Source: a bacterium (GTDB lineage: Bacteria; Hydrothermota; UBA3073; JACQXS01). Taken from it: DNA of 44,951 nucleotides. The position numbers and the translations under genes are program-made. Of this stretch, positions 24,200 to 34,627 are shown one piece after another. The notes under the pieces were generated by a model. That model was not told the DNA's origin. It saw only the letters and a list, made by a program, of their open reading frames with translations, and ran no database searches. Within the stretch, counting starts at the first letter, position 1. Every line of letters begins with the position of its first letter. Location: assembly GCA_030592575.1 (NCBI GenBank), contig JAUVIV010000007.1, positions 1 to 44,951 of the forward strand, given 5' to 3'.

Positions 24200-24923
24200 A
24201 TTCCGCTTTTAGTTTTCTTTCTTCTTCATCTAATACTTCAACTAAGACATCCTGTTGTTTTTTAGCCATTTTCTCCCAATTATCTTCGGGAGCATCTTCG
24301 GGAGTTGACATTACTCCGCAATCAACTAATAGGTCAATAAGGTTTTTTGTTTTTGTATTCCATTTTTCAGGAGCATTGATTTCAAGCCATTTGTACAACC
24401 CTTCTACATTACCGGCGTATTCTTTAACAACATCTTTAGCTAAAAATCTTCTTTTAGTTTTAATATCAACTGCAAAAGTTTTCTCGTGTAACTCTCTTGG
24501 CATAATAGCCGAAAAAAGAGTCTCAACAACCTTAATATTGATTGTGTTTTTAGCATAATTGTACGCTTTAGCAATATCCTCAACATTTGCGACCATATCA
24601 ACAATAGATTCTTCGGAAACATCGAGATTGTCAGCTATTTCTTTTGTCGATAGTCCCACTAATGTCAAACCCTTGATAACAGACGGTAAGTCGGAAACTA
24701 AATATTCTTTTAACATAGGCAAAACTTTATCTTTCTCTTTCCCCTTCTTTTTGGATGGAACTTGGGATATGCTGACATATTGTTTCTCAGGATCGTCTTT
24801 CAACACCCATGATTTAACAGTCATAACATCGGTGTCAAGAAATTCAGAGATGAACTTTATATCATGTTTTTTATTATACAATTCGATAGCCGTAGTCTTG
24901 ACTGTCTTTTTTATTTTACTCAT
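24180..24923 (-). CDS. Terminase small subunit
   Basis: 247 aa. Two HTH-like segments are seen: an N-terminal one (ELYNKKHDIKFISEFLDTDVMTVKSWV, about 14-40) and a central one (GLTLVGLSTKEIADNLDVSEESIVDMV, about 88-113), each of the kind used to grip packaging DNA. The C-terminus (YKWLEINAPEKWN and a charged helical end) is typical of phage TerS. It directly precedes TerL with a 20-bp overlap. The rest of the head module follows on the same transcript. Confidence 0.82.
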   Translation of the reverse strand: MSKIKKTVKTTAIELYNKKHDIKFISEFLDTDVMTVKSWVLKDDPEKQYVSISQVPSKKKGKEKDKVLPMLKEYLVSDLPSVIKGLTLVGLSTKEIADNLDVSEESIVDMVANVEDIAKAYNYAKNTINIKVVETLFSAIMPRELHEKTFAVDIKTKRRFLAKDVVKEYAGNVEGLYKWLEINAPEKWNTKTKNLIDLLVDCGVMSTPEDAPEDNWEKMAKKQQDVLVEVLDEEERKLKAEYANQDE

Positions 24924-24938
24924 ATCGTCACCTTTAAT

Positions 24939-27900
24939 TTATAAAAACTGTTCTTCTGCGTATGTCTGAGGACTTGTTACTGCTGTCGGGGTGTCTCTTG
25001 TGTCTGTAACTCTACCCAATATAACATCGGCAATAACATAGAGATATGCCAATCTATTTCCTCTTAAGATTATTATCTGCTGACTTCCTGTTAGTACAAA
25101 TTCCTTATTAGGATCAACATCAAATATTTCAGGAGAAGATGTCGATTGTAAATATCTCGGTCTCCATTCCCAAGCCTCACTCCCCCAATCCGACCCTGCC
25201 GGAGCTGATGCAGTTATTGTATAAGCCCATTTAGTTGGTTGCTCTTCTTCTGTTATTGTTATTATCGGAGCAGGAAATGTTCGTAATGATTTATATGCAA
25301 ACATCGTTCTAAATGGAATTATGGGAAGCCACGATTTGACAAAATACTCGTGAGTCCAAAAAACAGCACTATCAGATATTCTTGTCAGCTTGGCTTTTGC
25401 CCTTGCGTACACAGCAATAAAGTCCCCCAAAACATCAACGGGAATTTCAATTTCAGTATATGAATATTTGTCAATTTTGTCATCTTCAATATTCGTACTC
25501 CAAATTGGCATTTGAGGATAGTTTTCGGGATTTTTATCAGGAATTTCACCCTCATTAGCCCTACTGTATGTAAATACCATATATAGCTCATAATTATAGT
25601 CTGTATCAAACCAATCTGACCAATAGTCAGTATTAGAAGCTACATATATCTGTCTTTTCAATTTGGTAATTTCTCTTATCGCACAATGCGGAGGAAACCA
25701 TTCAGAAACCTGTCGGGTAATCATTTCATCATGCCATGTTCCATCCACTATTGCTCTTGTTCTATTTATCCAAGTTTTATTAAGTAATTCATGCGACAAA
25801 AAAACAGACATAAACGGGACCATCCATTCATTTGTATAAGACGGCAGGGATAGGAAACCATCGGGATATGGAGGATCGCTTCCGCTCAAGCTATAAGTAC
25901 TAAATAAATAACAGCAGTGACCATACCATTCAGGATAAAATATATTTGTGTAAGAATAGGCTTTACCACCGTTTATCTTACTGTATCTATTATATAAAAA
26001 CCAATTGCGAGGATAAGTTAAATCAGCTGAAACCAAAGCCAGCTCGACGACCCTATCAACTAAAGAATATATAAATTCATCAGGAGACCACGCAATTTGT
26101 CTTCTCGCCTTCATCCTAAATTTGACATTCCCTGCCGGAAAGTCTGCTGTCATGTCTGCGTAAGAATAAGTATGCTGACTGTTTGATGTTGTTGGGTTTT
26201 GAGTTGTGTATGGAATTATCACTGTTCTAATCACAGCGTCCAATTCATCCAAAAACTCAATCACATAAGAGCAATTTTCTTCTATAACACTATTGCTCTG
26301 TATGACATCATATATCGAAAATACGCCAATAGAACTGCTACAACAGCAATTATGACGATCTTTATTATTCCATGAAATAATTAAATCCTCGTTAGGAAAT
26401 ACTCCCATCGACAAAGATTCGTAATAATACATATTGCCATTGATTTTTACACCTGTGCAATTCAGCGGTCTTTCGTATCTCGCTATTGAACCTGATTCAA
26501 GTATGTTTTCAGGACACTTATCTAAATCTATCGTCATAAGTCCTTCCACTGTCGCTATTTTAGCATTATAATTTTCAGAATTTTTAGCTACGAACTTTCT
26601 AATATCTCCAATAAATCCCAATGAAGATGAATATAATTTTACGCAAATTGTTTCAATTTCGTGAGTTGAAACATCGGAATCGTAACAACCTCTTTTAAGG
26701 ACAATATTGTCAAGTTTGACGATTTCACTTCCTATAAGAAAAACATCGCCCTGAGAAGCCTCTCTAAATTCATTTTGTGATTCTGGGGTCGATGTTATAT
26801 GTTTTAGTGACGAAATAGGCTCTTTTAAAGAGAAAATATTGTTTTGCAAGGTGATTGTACCTTTAGATGTATCTAAGGTATAAGCTCCTTCCGATAGTAA
26901 TTTATAATAAATCGTATAGGCTAATTGAACAGCATTAGTTTTGTTTGTATCAAATCTGTAAGGAATAGTATCCGTAAACTCTGCAATATCCTGACTTCCC
27001 TCAGAATTAAATATTTCCCATAAAAGGGGTTCTCTTATTTGATATTTCGTAATTGGACATAACCCATAAACATCAGGAATGGAATTGTATGATCCATACT
27101 GAACGCCGTGAACATCCTCTTCTACGCTTAAAGATACCGTTCCATCTTCAAGTTTTCCAGCCGATTTCGAGAAAATCCTGAATACAACATCGTTAATGCC
27201 TTTTCTTGGAATGTTCAATTTGACAACATCGCCTTCGTGATATTTATTAAGGTGATTATTTCCTGTAATCTTTAGTTTCGTAAGTTTTGCTGACGACATG
27301 AATAAATAGTCTTTTGCAATTTCATAAGCTCTGTCAGGATCGGAAACCCACGGTCTGCTTATCTTTTCTTCAAACAGTCCTCTAAGAGCAATATCTTCAT
27401 CATTTTTTACTGTTACCGTCTTCTGTGTGTCGTAACCAAAGAATAGGTCTCTCGCCATCCATTCGTAGTCTTTATTATCAAACCTATTTATAAAGTTCAC
27501 AGTAACCGAGTTTGGGCATTCCCTGCCATCTATCTCATTGGTATAATCATCGACTTGAATTACGGTGTCTTCGTTAATTATATCTAAATCCTCAAAATTA
27601 TAATCAGGACGAGCTAATTTAAAATGAATCTTATTATCTTTAAGATTGAAATACATAAATCCCTTGATATACGACAATATTTCTAATATAACTTTCTCTG
27701 AATCCATAGTAGCTGAATCCAATATCACATTGAGTCCGAAATTTTCTTCATAAAGTCTTACTGCACACTTTTCAAAATCAGCTACATGGATAATACTTTC
27801 AGGCAATTTCATTTTAAGCAATGGCGATGTTAGTATATCCTTCAATATATACATAGGATTTACCGATCTTTGAGAAAAACAAATATTGAAATCATGGACA

Positions 27901-28739
27901 TACGGACGATAAACAACAGGATAGTAAAACTCGGGAATTATGCTTTTATAGTTAAATATATCTCCAACATAAACGGGTTCTCCTTCGATGTTTATAGGTG
28001 GGTATTCTTCGCCTACAAGATTGCGTTTAATCCTTTGCACCTTGTACGATCTCGATGCAGAACCGCCATCTATAGAAAGATTAGAGGTAGTCATCATAGT
28101 TAAATAATTCCACATAGGAAACTCATCTCGATCTTCAAACTCAGGTTTACTGATGCTGAAAAACGCATTTAGAAAACTATTCGTATCGGGATAAGGGTAT
28201 CCAATGAGGTTATTATCAAATCCAACACCAACATACGCCCAGCCCGATGTATTATTTATTTCGTTACCTATGAATTTTAATTGTTCAAAAGTTCCGTACG
28301 AGTACTGAGTATGAGATACAACGGCATCACTAACTATGAACATCTCGTATTTTTTTGTCTCCCTAAACGATTCTGGCTGAAATTCAGAATCGAAATGCCT
28401 TATCTGACTCCATCCCTCTGAATGATGCGGTGGTGGTGGATAATAAATTCCGTAAGGCATAAGTCTTCCACCCACAAACATACCAAAAAATACATCTATA
28501 TATCCTAAACATACCACATCTTGAACTAAAAACCGATTAACTCCTCCCGTACGAGGTCTGAATTTTACATTCACAGATTTGTCTATTGCCACAGTTCCCC
28601 AAAATACAGGAAACGGACTGCCTTCTTTCGTGTGCGGAGTTTCAACTCGTTCCTTCTCAGGTTCTTTCGGGTCTTCTCTCGTAAGCCAATAAAGTGCCGT
28701 GCTTACTGCCCATATTCCTAATTGAATCCATGGAACCAT
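24939..28739 (-). CDS. Tail tip/host-specificity protein (GTA gp15/J-like)
   Basis: 1266 aa. It follows the split hub gene, the position of gp15 in gene-transfer agents and of J in lambda. The N-terminal hydrophobic start and EGSPFPVFWGTVAIDKSV match tail-tip proteins, which carry a phage_tail_3-like ring domain. The later VTVNFINRFDNKDYEW and GDVVKLNIPRKG match hub-domain strands. The C-terminal ~500 residues have many Tyr/Trp and proline-rich strands and probably form the receptor-binding part. No NlpC/P60 peptidase gene is seen beside it, unlike GTAs. It ends 16 bp before the terminase small-subunit gene. Confidence 0.8.
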   Translation of the reverse strand: MVPWIQLGIWAVSTALYWLTREDPKEPEKERVETPHTKEGSPFPVFWGTVAIDKSVNVKFRPRTGGVNRFLVQDVVCLGYIDVFFGMFVGGRLMPYGIYYPPPPHHSEGWSQIRHFDSEFQPESFRETKKYEMFIVSDAVVSHTQYSYGTFEQLKFIGNEINNTSGWAYVGVGFDNNLIGYPYPDTNSFLNAFFSISKPEFEDRDEFPMWNYLTMMTTSNLSIDGGSASRSYKVQRIKRNLVGEEYPPINIEGEPVYVGDIFNYKSIIPEFYYPVVYRPYVHDFNICFSQRSVNPMYILKDILTSPLLKMKLPESIIHVADFEKCAVRLYEENFGLNVILDSATMDSEKVILEILSYIKGFMYFNLKDNKIHFKLARPDYNFEDLDIINEDTVIQVDDYTNEIDGRECPNSVTVNFINRFDNKDYEWMARDLFFGYDTQKTVTVKNDEDIALRGLFEEKISRPWVSDPDRAYEIAKDYLFMSSAKLTKLKITGNNHLNKYHEGDVVKLNIPRKGINDVVFRIFSKSAGKLEDGTVSLSVEEDVHGVQYGSYNSIPDVYGLCPITKYQIREPLLWEIFNSEGSQDIAEFTDTIPYRFDTNKTNAVQLAYTIYYKLLSEGAYTLDTSKGTITLQNNIFSLKEPISSLKHITSTPESQNEFREASQGDVFLIGSEIVKLDNIVLKRGCYDSDVSTHEIETICVKLYSSSLGFIGDIRKFVAKNSENYNAKIATVEGLMTIDLDKCPENILESGSIARYERPLNCTGVKINGNMYYYESLSMGVFPNEDLIISWNNKDRHNCCCSSSIGVFSIYDVIQSNSVIEENCSYVIEFLDELDAVIRTVIIPYTTQNPTTSNSQHTYSYADMTADFPAGNVKFRMKARRQIAWSPDEFIYSLVDRVVELALVSADLTYPRNWFLYNRYSKINGGKAYSYTNIFYPEWYGHCCYLFSTYSLSGSDPPYPDGFLSLPSYTNEWMVPFMSVFLSHELLNKTWINRTRAIVDGTWHDEMITRQVSEWFPPHCAIREITKLKRQIYVASNTDYWSDWFDTDYNYELYMVFTYSRANEGEIPDKNPENYPQMPIWSTNIEDDKIDKYSYTEIEIPVDVLGDFIAVYARAKAKLTRISDSAVFWTHEYFVKSWLPIIPFRTMFAYKSLRTFPAPIITITEEEQPTKWAYTITASAPAGSDWGSEAWEWRPRYLQSTSSPEIFDVDPNKEFVLTGSQQIIILRGNRLAYLYVIADVILGRVTDTRDTPTAVTSPQTYAEEQFL

Positions 28740-29293
28740 TATCTGTACCTCATAATTTTAGCTTCGGAATAAGGGTTTTCTACCGGAATATCGTCAAAGC
28801 CCCCAAATCTGTATCTATTTTGAAACCAATCTTTACAGGTTAAAAACATCTTATTACACCCAATTCTAACCGTAATAGCTTGATTTATAAGCCCACTCGT
28901 AAACGGTCTTATTACATAAATTACAGAGTAGTCAGTAGGATCGCCCTCGACTTCTTTCCCGTGAGACTGAATCACCCTGTTCTCAAAAGTGTTATCATTA
29001 AAAATGTTTCCAAGTTGTAAGTTGTACCCATAAGGAGTATTATGTAAAGTCTCAAATAAAGGAGAGTGGATTTCAGTCTCATTATCTCCGAAAGCGGTTA
29101 TTGTTCCATTAAAGGTAAATAGATTTTTGTTTACTCCGCACATAAACCCGTATAGGTTATGAGGGCAAAGTTTCGATGATGTATAAGACAATAACTTTGA
29201 CTTCAATTCAAGCCCTGAAAACGAGGCAGAAATTTCAGCCACTTCGCCCGATAGTGAAATGGAAGTTATTTTTCCGAAAAAAAAACACAACAT
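28739..29293 (-). CDS. Tail hub protein, C-terminal part (DUF2163/BR0599-like), frame-split
   Basis: The 184-aa frame continues the protein begun by 29235..29609. ITSISLSGEVAEISASFSGLELKSKLLSYTSS and CPHNLYGFMCGV match the C-terminal half of the DUF2163/BR0599 family, including the paired Cys that in relatives binds a metal cluster. The apparent ATG (29293) sits just before the T9 run and has no good SD, so it is unlikely to be a natural start. Reading T8 instead of T9 would fuse the two frames into one ~290-aa protein of the usual length. Its stop overlaps the tail-tip start (TAATG). Confidence 0.8.
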   Translation of the reverse strand: MLCFFFGKITSISLSGEVAEISASFSGLELKSKLLSYTSSKLCPHNLYGFMCGVNKNLFTFNGTITAFGDNETEIHSPLFETLHNTPYGYNLQLGNIFNDNTFENRVIQSHGKEVEGDPTDYSVIYVIRPFTSGLINQAITVRIGCNKMFLTCKDWFQNRYRFGGFDDIPVENPYSEAKIMRYR

Positions 29294-29609
29294 ATTCTTC
29301 TAAGGGATCGGTTTCAATTTGCAGTCTAAATGCTTTGATGTAAACAGGAGCTTTCCCAAACCGAAATGAATTCAACCTAACAAAATCCTCTTGCGAATCC
29401 ATATTTAACTTCAAATTCGACATTATCTTACTTGAACTTGTCTCTAATTCCTCTCTCTCGATTATAGCGGGAATAAATGTCATACCTATCAACTCCACAT
29501 TCTTTTCAGCCGTAGTATAGAAATATTCTTCTCCTTCCGAGTATATGTGGTAACACTCTACGGGAACGCTGTTATTAAAAGAGTATTCTCTATCAGTATA
29601 TTCACTCAA
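29235..29609 (-). CDS. Tail hub protein, N-terminal part (DUF2163/BR0599-like), frame-split
   Basis: The frame (VECYHIYSEGEEYFYTTAEKNVELIGMTFIPAIIE, cited in parts) matches the N-terminal half of DUF2163-type hub proteins (LYxF...YTxxDxxVxYxGxTYxPxxI). Its likely start is TTG 29609 with GAGG six bases before, because no in-frame ATG exists. After EEYVVFFF (encoded by the T9 run) it continues out of register for 14 residues and stops. The remainder of the family sequence lies in the overlapping frame 28739..29293. Either a sequence error, or slippage on T9, restores the complete hub. Confidence 0.8.
   Translation of the reverse strand: MSEYTDREYSFNNSVPVECYHIYSEGEEYFYTTAEKNVELIGMTFIPAIIEREELETSSSKIMSNLKLNMDSQEDFVRLNSFRFGKAPVYIKAFRLQIETDPLEEYVVFFFRKNNFHFTIGRSG
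29277..29285 (-). other. T9 run splitting the tail-hub gene (slippage site or indel error)
   Basis: On the coding strand GTG-TTT-TTT-TTT-CGG leads the first frame off; losing one T gives TTT-TTT-TTC-GGA and enters the C-terminal frame. A run of nine T is long enough for RNA polymerase slippage, and equally for homopolymer errors in sequencing or assembly. Confidence 0.7.
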
Positions 29610-30813
29610 CTCGAACCTCGACAAAGTTTATATAACAGGATGCGTTATTTAATGTCTCCTGCTCAATAGAAAACGAATTGGAAGCACTTCGGGATAGTAT
29701 GAGCCAACAAATGTGACAATTGCTTATATTGAGGTCATACGGATTCACAGTGGAGAATAATATTTCTTCGCCGTCCGTTCCGTAAGGTGACACTGCCGTA
29801 ATGTCTCGGATAAATATTCCGTCAGGAGTGGCAAAGTAAATACTTCTCGACCCCATATAATTTTCAAATATTTTAGATACACCTATATCTTTAATCCGAA
29901 TAAAAAAACCACCTGCTGAAACATTTTCTATTAGCTTAAATTCGTTTCTAAGAGTAGGAACATAAACTAACTTCTGCATACCTTTAAGGTATTGGAATAG
30001 TTTAACTAAATCACGCACATCAGTATAATTTTTCGTAATTGTCCCCCATGACCTGATTATAGGGGGAGTTTTGTAATCTATTAAATTTCTGATTCTTCCA
30101 GCTTCGAGATCAATAAGTTCAAATTTCGACACAAGCGTATTTGAGTTAAAATCTCCACTAAAGCTGTTGTATATCTCTATAACCAAACGATCCTTATATT
30201 CAGTTACGGGATAAGACCAAATAGTGCTTTTGAGCTGATACCTGCTTTTTATGACAAAATCCAAACTTAACTCAATCAGTCCGTCTTCGGGATATTCTTT
30301 TGCTTTTGGTTCTGTCGATAGGAAACTTTCAAATGCAGGAGATAGTATTACAGTATCGTTAGCATAATGTGGCATTTGTGTAGGTGTTTTTAAAAATACA
30401 GACGAAGCTCCAACTGAATTTATTTCGATAAATTCAAATGAAGTTTCGGAACTTTTTATAAAAATATGAGTAGCCTGTTCCCAATCTTTGTTATCAATTT
30501 CGCAAGATATTTCCACTGTTCCTGCCGGAATGTCTGTTTTATAATCCTCTCTTTGATACCATAAGGGAACTAAAAATCCTTCGGGTCGATAAAGTGACGA
30601 TATGACTCTTTCGGCAATTGTCGATGCTACGATAAATGTATATGAAGAAAAGGTTTTAAAGCCCTTTTGAAAACACTGAATTTGTTCCTTACCATTAAAG
30701 GATTTAGCCATTGAATTACCAAATTCAAACATATTACTAAAAGACCCTTGTGGAATGTATGGAAACATTCCATAATCAAAAACTCCATATTTAGGTGGTG
30801 ATGAATATCCCAT
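29602..30813 (-). CDS. Distal tail-like protein (403 aa)
   Basis: The ATG at 30813 follows AGAGGATAG and overlaps the tape-measure stop. RPEGFLVPLWYQREDYKTDIPAG and FIEINSVGASSVFLKTP resemble a family of distal tail proteins that carry 'LPLW...IPAG...I..V....L.L..P' segments, found between tape measure and DUF2163 hub genes. This equals the position of gp12 in gene-transfer agents. It would cap the tail tube and join the tip. The end overlaps the hub gene by 8 bp. Confidence 0.65.
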   Translation of the reverse strand: MGYSSPPKYGVFDYGMFPYIPQGSFSNMFEFGNSMAKSFNGKEQIQCFQKGFKTFSSYTFIVASTIAERVISSLYRPEGFLVPLWYQREDYKTDIPAGTVEISCEIDNKDWEQATHIFIKSSETSFEFIEINSVGASSVFLKTPTQMPHYANDTVILSPAFESFLSTEPKAKEYPEDGLIELSLDFVIKSRYQLKSTIWSYPVTEYKDRLVIEIYNSFSGDFNSNTLVSKFELIDLEAGRIRNLIDYKTPPIIRSWGTITKNYTDVRDLVKLFQYLKGMQKLVYVPTLRNEFKLIENVSAGGFFIRIKDIGVSKIFENYMGSRSIYFATPDGIFIRDITAVSPYGTDGEEILFSTVNPYDLNISNCHICWLILSRSASNSFSIEQETLNNASCYINFVEVRVE

Positions 30814-30814
30814 T

Positions 30815-33800
30815 CTATCCTCTGTTCTTCCTATATTCCTGACCAACTATATTAACTATGGCTCTCCTTCCTCTTGGAGAGTTTAATGCCGATAAGTATT
30901 GGTTCTTATCAGTATAGTTCATTATTGTTACATCCGTTGACTTTCCTGCATTGGATTTATTTTTACTTTCAGAGTTTGAGTTGTTATAGATATGACCTTT
31001 TTGGTCAGGTATGAATAACTCCCTACCTGATTCTCCAACCCACATAGGCTCATTAGCATTTGTGTTTCCGCCAAATTGCCTACCTGAAGCTGAAGCTGAT
31101 AATTCAAAAGCACCTTCAAGGAAAGTCGCTCCCGCTTCCGCCGTACCGGTTGCCGAAACAGAAGCTAAAGCAAAAGAAGCACTATAAGCAGAAGCGGTAA
31201 GAGAAGTAAAAGCACCATTAACAAAGCCGACAGACACAGGTATCGTTGATAGTGATGCTCCTGCCCCTGTTGCTCCACTAAGTAATGGCAATAACGCATC
31301 TTCCCTATTTAAAGCCTCATTGATATTAGGCTTTTTAAATCCTCCAATATCAAGTTTGTTCATTATTGCAGGCATTAACCCACCTTCTCCGTATAATAGC
31401 ATTTTAAACATTGTATCTGAAATTATTTTCAGTGTATTCTGAGCAAATTCCCTCCAGCTTTCCGTTATACCTAAGAAAAACTTATTAGCTTCCTCTGCAA
31501 AATTATCAAATATTTGTGTCGTTAATCCGTTTATCTTACCTATGATGTCGGCATATTCTTTATATAATGTCTTAAACCCCGTAAGAACACCTTCGCCAAA
31601 CCTGTCTGCCGGAGTCATTTCTTGTTCTCTTTTATAAAGTTCTATATTCGCAATTGCCACCAATCTCTTTTCGATTTTTCCGGCATCTTGATTTAAACCT
31701 GCGAATACTTCCCTATATTGAGTCTTAATCTCATTTATCATTTCTATGGACAAATCTGAAACATTTTTTGCCTTTCCGTAAAAGTCTGTTTTAATATCAA
31801 ATTTACCACCAATAGCAACAAAATCCTTAAGTCCTTCAAATATATCTTTACCCTTAAACATTTCCTCTATAGTAATTATAGTTGATTCTATAGAAGCATC
31901 AGCATCAGTAGCCACAGTTATCAAATGCCCTAAGAAAAAATCAATATCGGACTCGTTAAGTATAATCACAGCTTCTTTAATTCTTCTTTTTAAATCGTCT
32001 AAAGGAACTGTGGGATAGAAGTCTTTAGCTGTAATGCCTTGATCTGACGGAAGGGATTTTAATGTATTTAAAGATTCGTCATAGAAATCTATGGTTTTTT
32101 GCAATTCTTTGCGTTTGGCAATTTCAGTTTTGGGAAGCTCCGTCTTACTGTATTGCACCGCAAAATCATTATCCATCTTTCTTAACTCTTCTAATTTTGA
32201 ATAATATTTTGAGTAAAGTTCAAGTTCTTGTTTTAAAACATTTTCTACAATTTTTGAATTTTCCGTAATAATAGGCTCTAACCTATCTGAAAAACCCTCT
32301 AAGCTCATCATGCTTTCCATAGCGATTCTTTTCGGCTTAATTTTCAGTTCAGGTGTCCATGTCAAGTCAGTCTCTGCTAAAAGTGCATCGAAATATTTTA
32401 GAAACAATCCTGACTGAATAGGTTCGGTTTTAATTTCTTCAATTTCTTTTTTTATTTCCTCTTTACCGGCTTTAACGGTAAATTTAATTTTCGATAACTC
32501 TTCGTCACACGCCTGTCTCCATTTGTCAAGTTCTTTAATGAGCTTGTTCGTAGAAGGGGAAATATCCAAACTTTCAGGACTTTTCATAATCTCATTTCTA
32601 AGCTCCTTGATTTTATCTTGTACGCCCTTAGTAGTCTCCCCCTGAAATACTCCTATAACATTTAAAAATCTTTCATATTCAGTCTCAAAAGCACTGTAAA
32701 ATTTCGTCATTTCCTTGACATCGGTAGGAGTAAACAACTTAGCAATACCCCTCGCCTGTGCTTTTAGTGCTTTTTCGTATGAGGCGATTTCGGGAGCGGC
32801 TTCCACTGCTCTTCTTATTTCATCACCTGTATCCCGAACTTGTTTTAATTTTCCTTTGTATAACTCAATGTCGGCAGTCATATTGACTATTTGCACTGGA
32901 GTATAAGTTACTCCAGACACTATTTTATTCTTAGCAAGTTCAAGTATTTCGGTGTACTTCTCTTCTAATTTATTAAGTCCCTGAATAGTTCTCGGAATGT
33001 CTCTGTCCTCAAGCAAACCAAAAAGCAATTTGCCGGTACCCATGTTTTCAAATTGTAAGGTACTTTCTTTGAGTATATTTCCCGCTATCTCACCCGTTTT
33101 ACTCTCCATTTCGTCACGCATCTTAGAAGTAAAGTCCTTAAAAAGATTTGTTTTTTGAGATGCTTCAGCCATTCTTTCGGTTGGTGGAGACATCATTGCT
33201 CCAAGTGTATCTGCCAAAGTAAGACCCAAACCACCTCTCCCAAGAGGGCGTATAATGGTATCTATTATAGTGGCTATTGCAATTAGCTCATATTTAAGTT
33301 CCACAAAAAACATCTCGACAAACTTTCCGTCAAAAACACCAATAAAATCCTCAGCGTGCTTTACGAGTTTTCCCATAACGGTATCAACCTCAGTGACACC
33401 TGCAAATAAGTCTTCCCAATATTCAACTGCGGATTGAATTAAATCCCGAAAGCCCTTGCTTTCCTTATATAACTTAATGATCCCGTAAATTAATAACCCA
33501 ATACCTGCACCTCTGATTATTTTTACCAATAATCCAAATTGAAATAATAACTGAACCATAGTCGATCCTATAAACACACCAACACCAACAATTATTTGCC
33601 TAAGGTTATCTCTTACAGCCTCTAAAGTACCTATAAACAATTTACTCTGACCGATAGATTTCTCCCACTCCATCATAACATCAACTAATTCATTTTTAAT
33701 AAGTATGAACATATCGGAAATGGTAATACCAACCCTGCTAAATGCCTTGTTGATCTTACTCTGATTTTTCAAAATAGCATTCGTGACAGTTAAAGTATCA

Positions 33801-34627
33801 AGTTGAGCTGAAAATGCAAGCTTCCTTAATTTTCCAAGATCACCACCGGCAAGCTCGGTTGCTAATAATCTTGACATATAAAGGTTACTCTCCATCATAC
33901 TTCTGAATTCACGACCTCTTAATATTCCCGACTGAATTGCCTGTCCAAACTGAATATAAAAAGCCTTCTGTTCAGCCGTATTTGAACCGGAAATTTTTAT
34001 GGATTGACCAAGTGCTTTAACTAAAGCTGTTGACTGAGCTATGGTAGCCCCAAACGGTTTAAGTGAAATATGAAATTTGTTAAATAGTTTCGACATACTG
34101 CCTATGGAGGCTCTGACTTCGTTGGATATTCTAAACATACCTTCTAAAGATTCGTTATAATCCTCTAACGAATCAGCAGTTAAGAGAACACGACTTCTAA
34201 GCTCAATAAATTCATCTATAGTTTCACGAATCAACTTTAAAAAGAGAGTAAATCCAATTGTGGTCAAAGCTGTTCTGAAAAAATGTAAAGCTCTATTTGT
34301 CGAGTGAATCGTCCCACCTGCGGTCTTAAATGTTTTATCCATAGTGTTCGTTTTTCCGGTAGTCTTACGAATCTGAGCCTTTAAGCTGGCAACATTAGCT
34401 TTCAGACTGCTTATTTCAGCATTTGCGGATTTCATAGATGCTGTAAGTTTTCCAATTGATCCACCTTTAACAGTGGCTAAAAGATCTTTGATCCGAGTCG
34501 ATAATAATGAAACTTTAGTGCCAACCTGCTCAGCTATTACAGATAGCTTATTCATCGAACTCGCAAATTCCGCAACTCCAACCTGACTAACTTGTATTAC
34601 AATGGTCTTTTTTACCATATCTGTCAT
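30815..34627 (-). CDS. Tape measure protein
   Basis: 1270 aa, the longest frame of the tail cluster, located behind the tail chaperones. The N-terminus is coiled coil (LTASMKSANAEISSLKANVASLKAQI, about 55-85), then the TMP domain: FGQAIQSGILRGREFRSMMESNLYMSRLLATELA and SGSNTAEQKAF are diagnostic. Hydrophobic stretches at about 355-390 (IIVGVGVFIGS, GAGIGLLIYGII) may insert in the membrane during injection. At about 3 residues per 4.5 angstrom, its length predicts a tail near 190 nm if most of it spans the lumen. SD CGAGGTG just before the ATG. Confidence 0.93.
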   Translation of the reverse strand: MTDMVKKTIVIQVSQVGVAEFASSMNKLSVIAEQVGTKVSLLSTRIKDLLATVKGGSIGKLTASMKSANAEISSLKANVASLKAQIRKTTGKTNTMDKTFKTAGGTIHSTNRALHFFRTALTTIGFTLFLKLIRETIDEFIELRSRVLLTADSLEDYNESLEGMFRISNEVRASIGSMSKLFNKFHISLKPFGATIAQSTALVKALGQSIKISGSNTAEQKAFYIQFGQAIQSGILRGREFRSMMESNLYMSRLLATELAGGDLGKLRKLAFSAQLDTLTVTNAILKNQSKINKAFSRVGITISDMFILIKNELVDVMMEWEKSIGQSKLFIGTLEAVRDNLRQIIVGVGVFIGSTMVQLLFQFGLLVKIIRGAGIGLLIYGIIKLYKESKGFRDLIQSAVEYWEDLFAGVTEVDTVMGKLVKHAEDFIGVFDGKFVEMFFVELKYELIAIATIIDTIIRPLGRGGLGLTLADTLGAMMSPPTERMAEASQKTNLFKDFTSKMRDEMESKTGEIAGNILKESTLQFENMGTGKLLFGLLEDRDIPRTIQGLNKLEEKYTEILELAKNKIVSGVTYTPVQIVNMTADIELYKGKLKQVRDTGDEIRRAVEAAPEIASYEKALKAQARGIAKLFTPTDVKEMTKFYSAFETEYERFLNVIGVFQGETTKGVQDKIKELRNEIMKSPESLDISPSTNKLIKELDKWRQACDEELSKIKFTVKAGKEEIKKEIEEIKTEPIQSGLFLKYFDALLAETDLTWTPELKIKPKRIAMESMMSLEGFSDRLEPIITENSKIVENVLKQELELYSKYYSKLEELRKMDNDFAVQYSKTELPKTEIAKRKELQKTIDFYDESLNTLKSLPSDQGITAKDFYPTVPLDDLKRRIKEAVIILNESDIDFFLGHLITVATDADASIESTIITIEEMFKGKDIFEGLKDFVAIGGKFDIKTDFYGKAKNVSDLSIEMINEIKTQYREVFAGLNQDAGKIEKRLVAIANIELYKREQEMTPADRFGEGVLTGFKTLYKEYADIIGKINGLTTQIFDNFAEEANKFFLGITESWREFAQNTLKIISDTMFKMLLYGEGGLMPAIMNKLDIGGFKKPNINEALNREDALLPLLSGATGAGASLSTIPVSVGFVNGAFTSLTASAYSASFALASVSATGTAEAGATFLEGAFELSASASGRQFGGNTNANEPMWVGESGRELFIPDQKGHIYNNSNSESKNKSNAGKSTDVTIMNYTDKNQYLSALNSPRGRRAIVNIVGQEYRKNRG

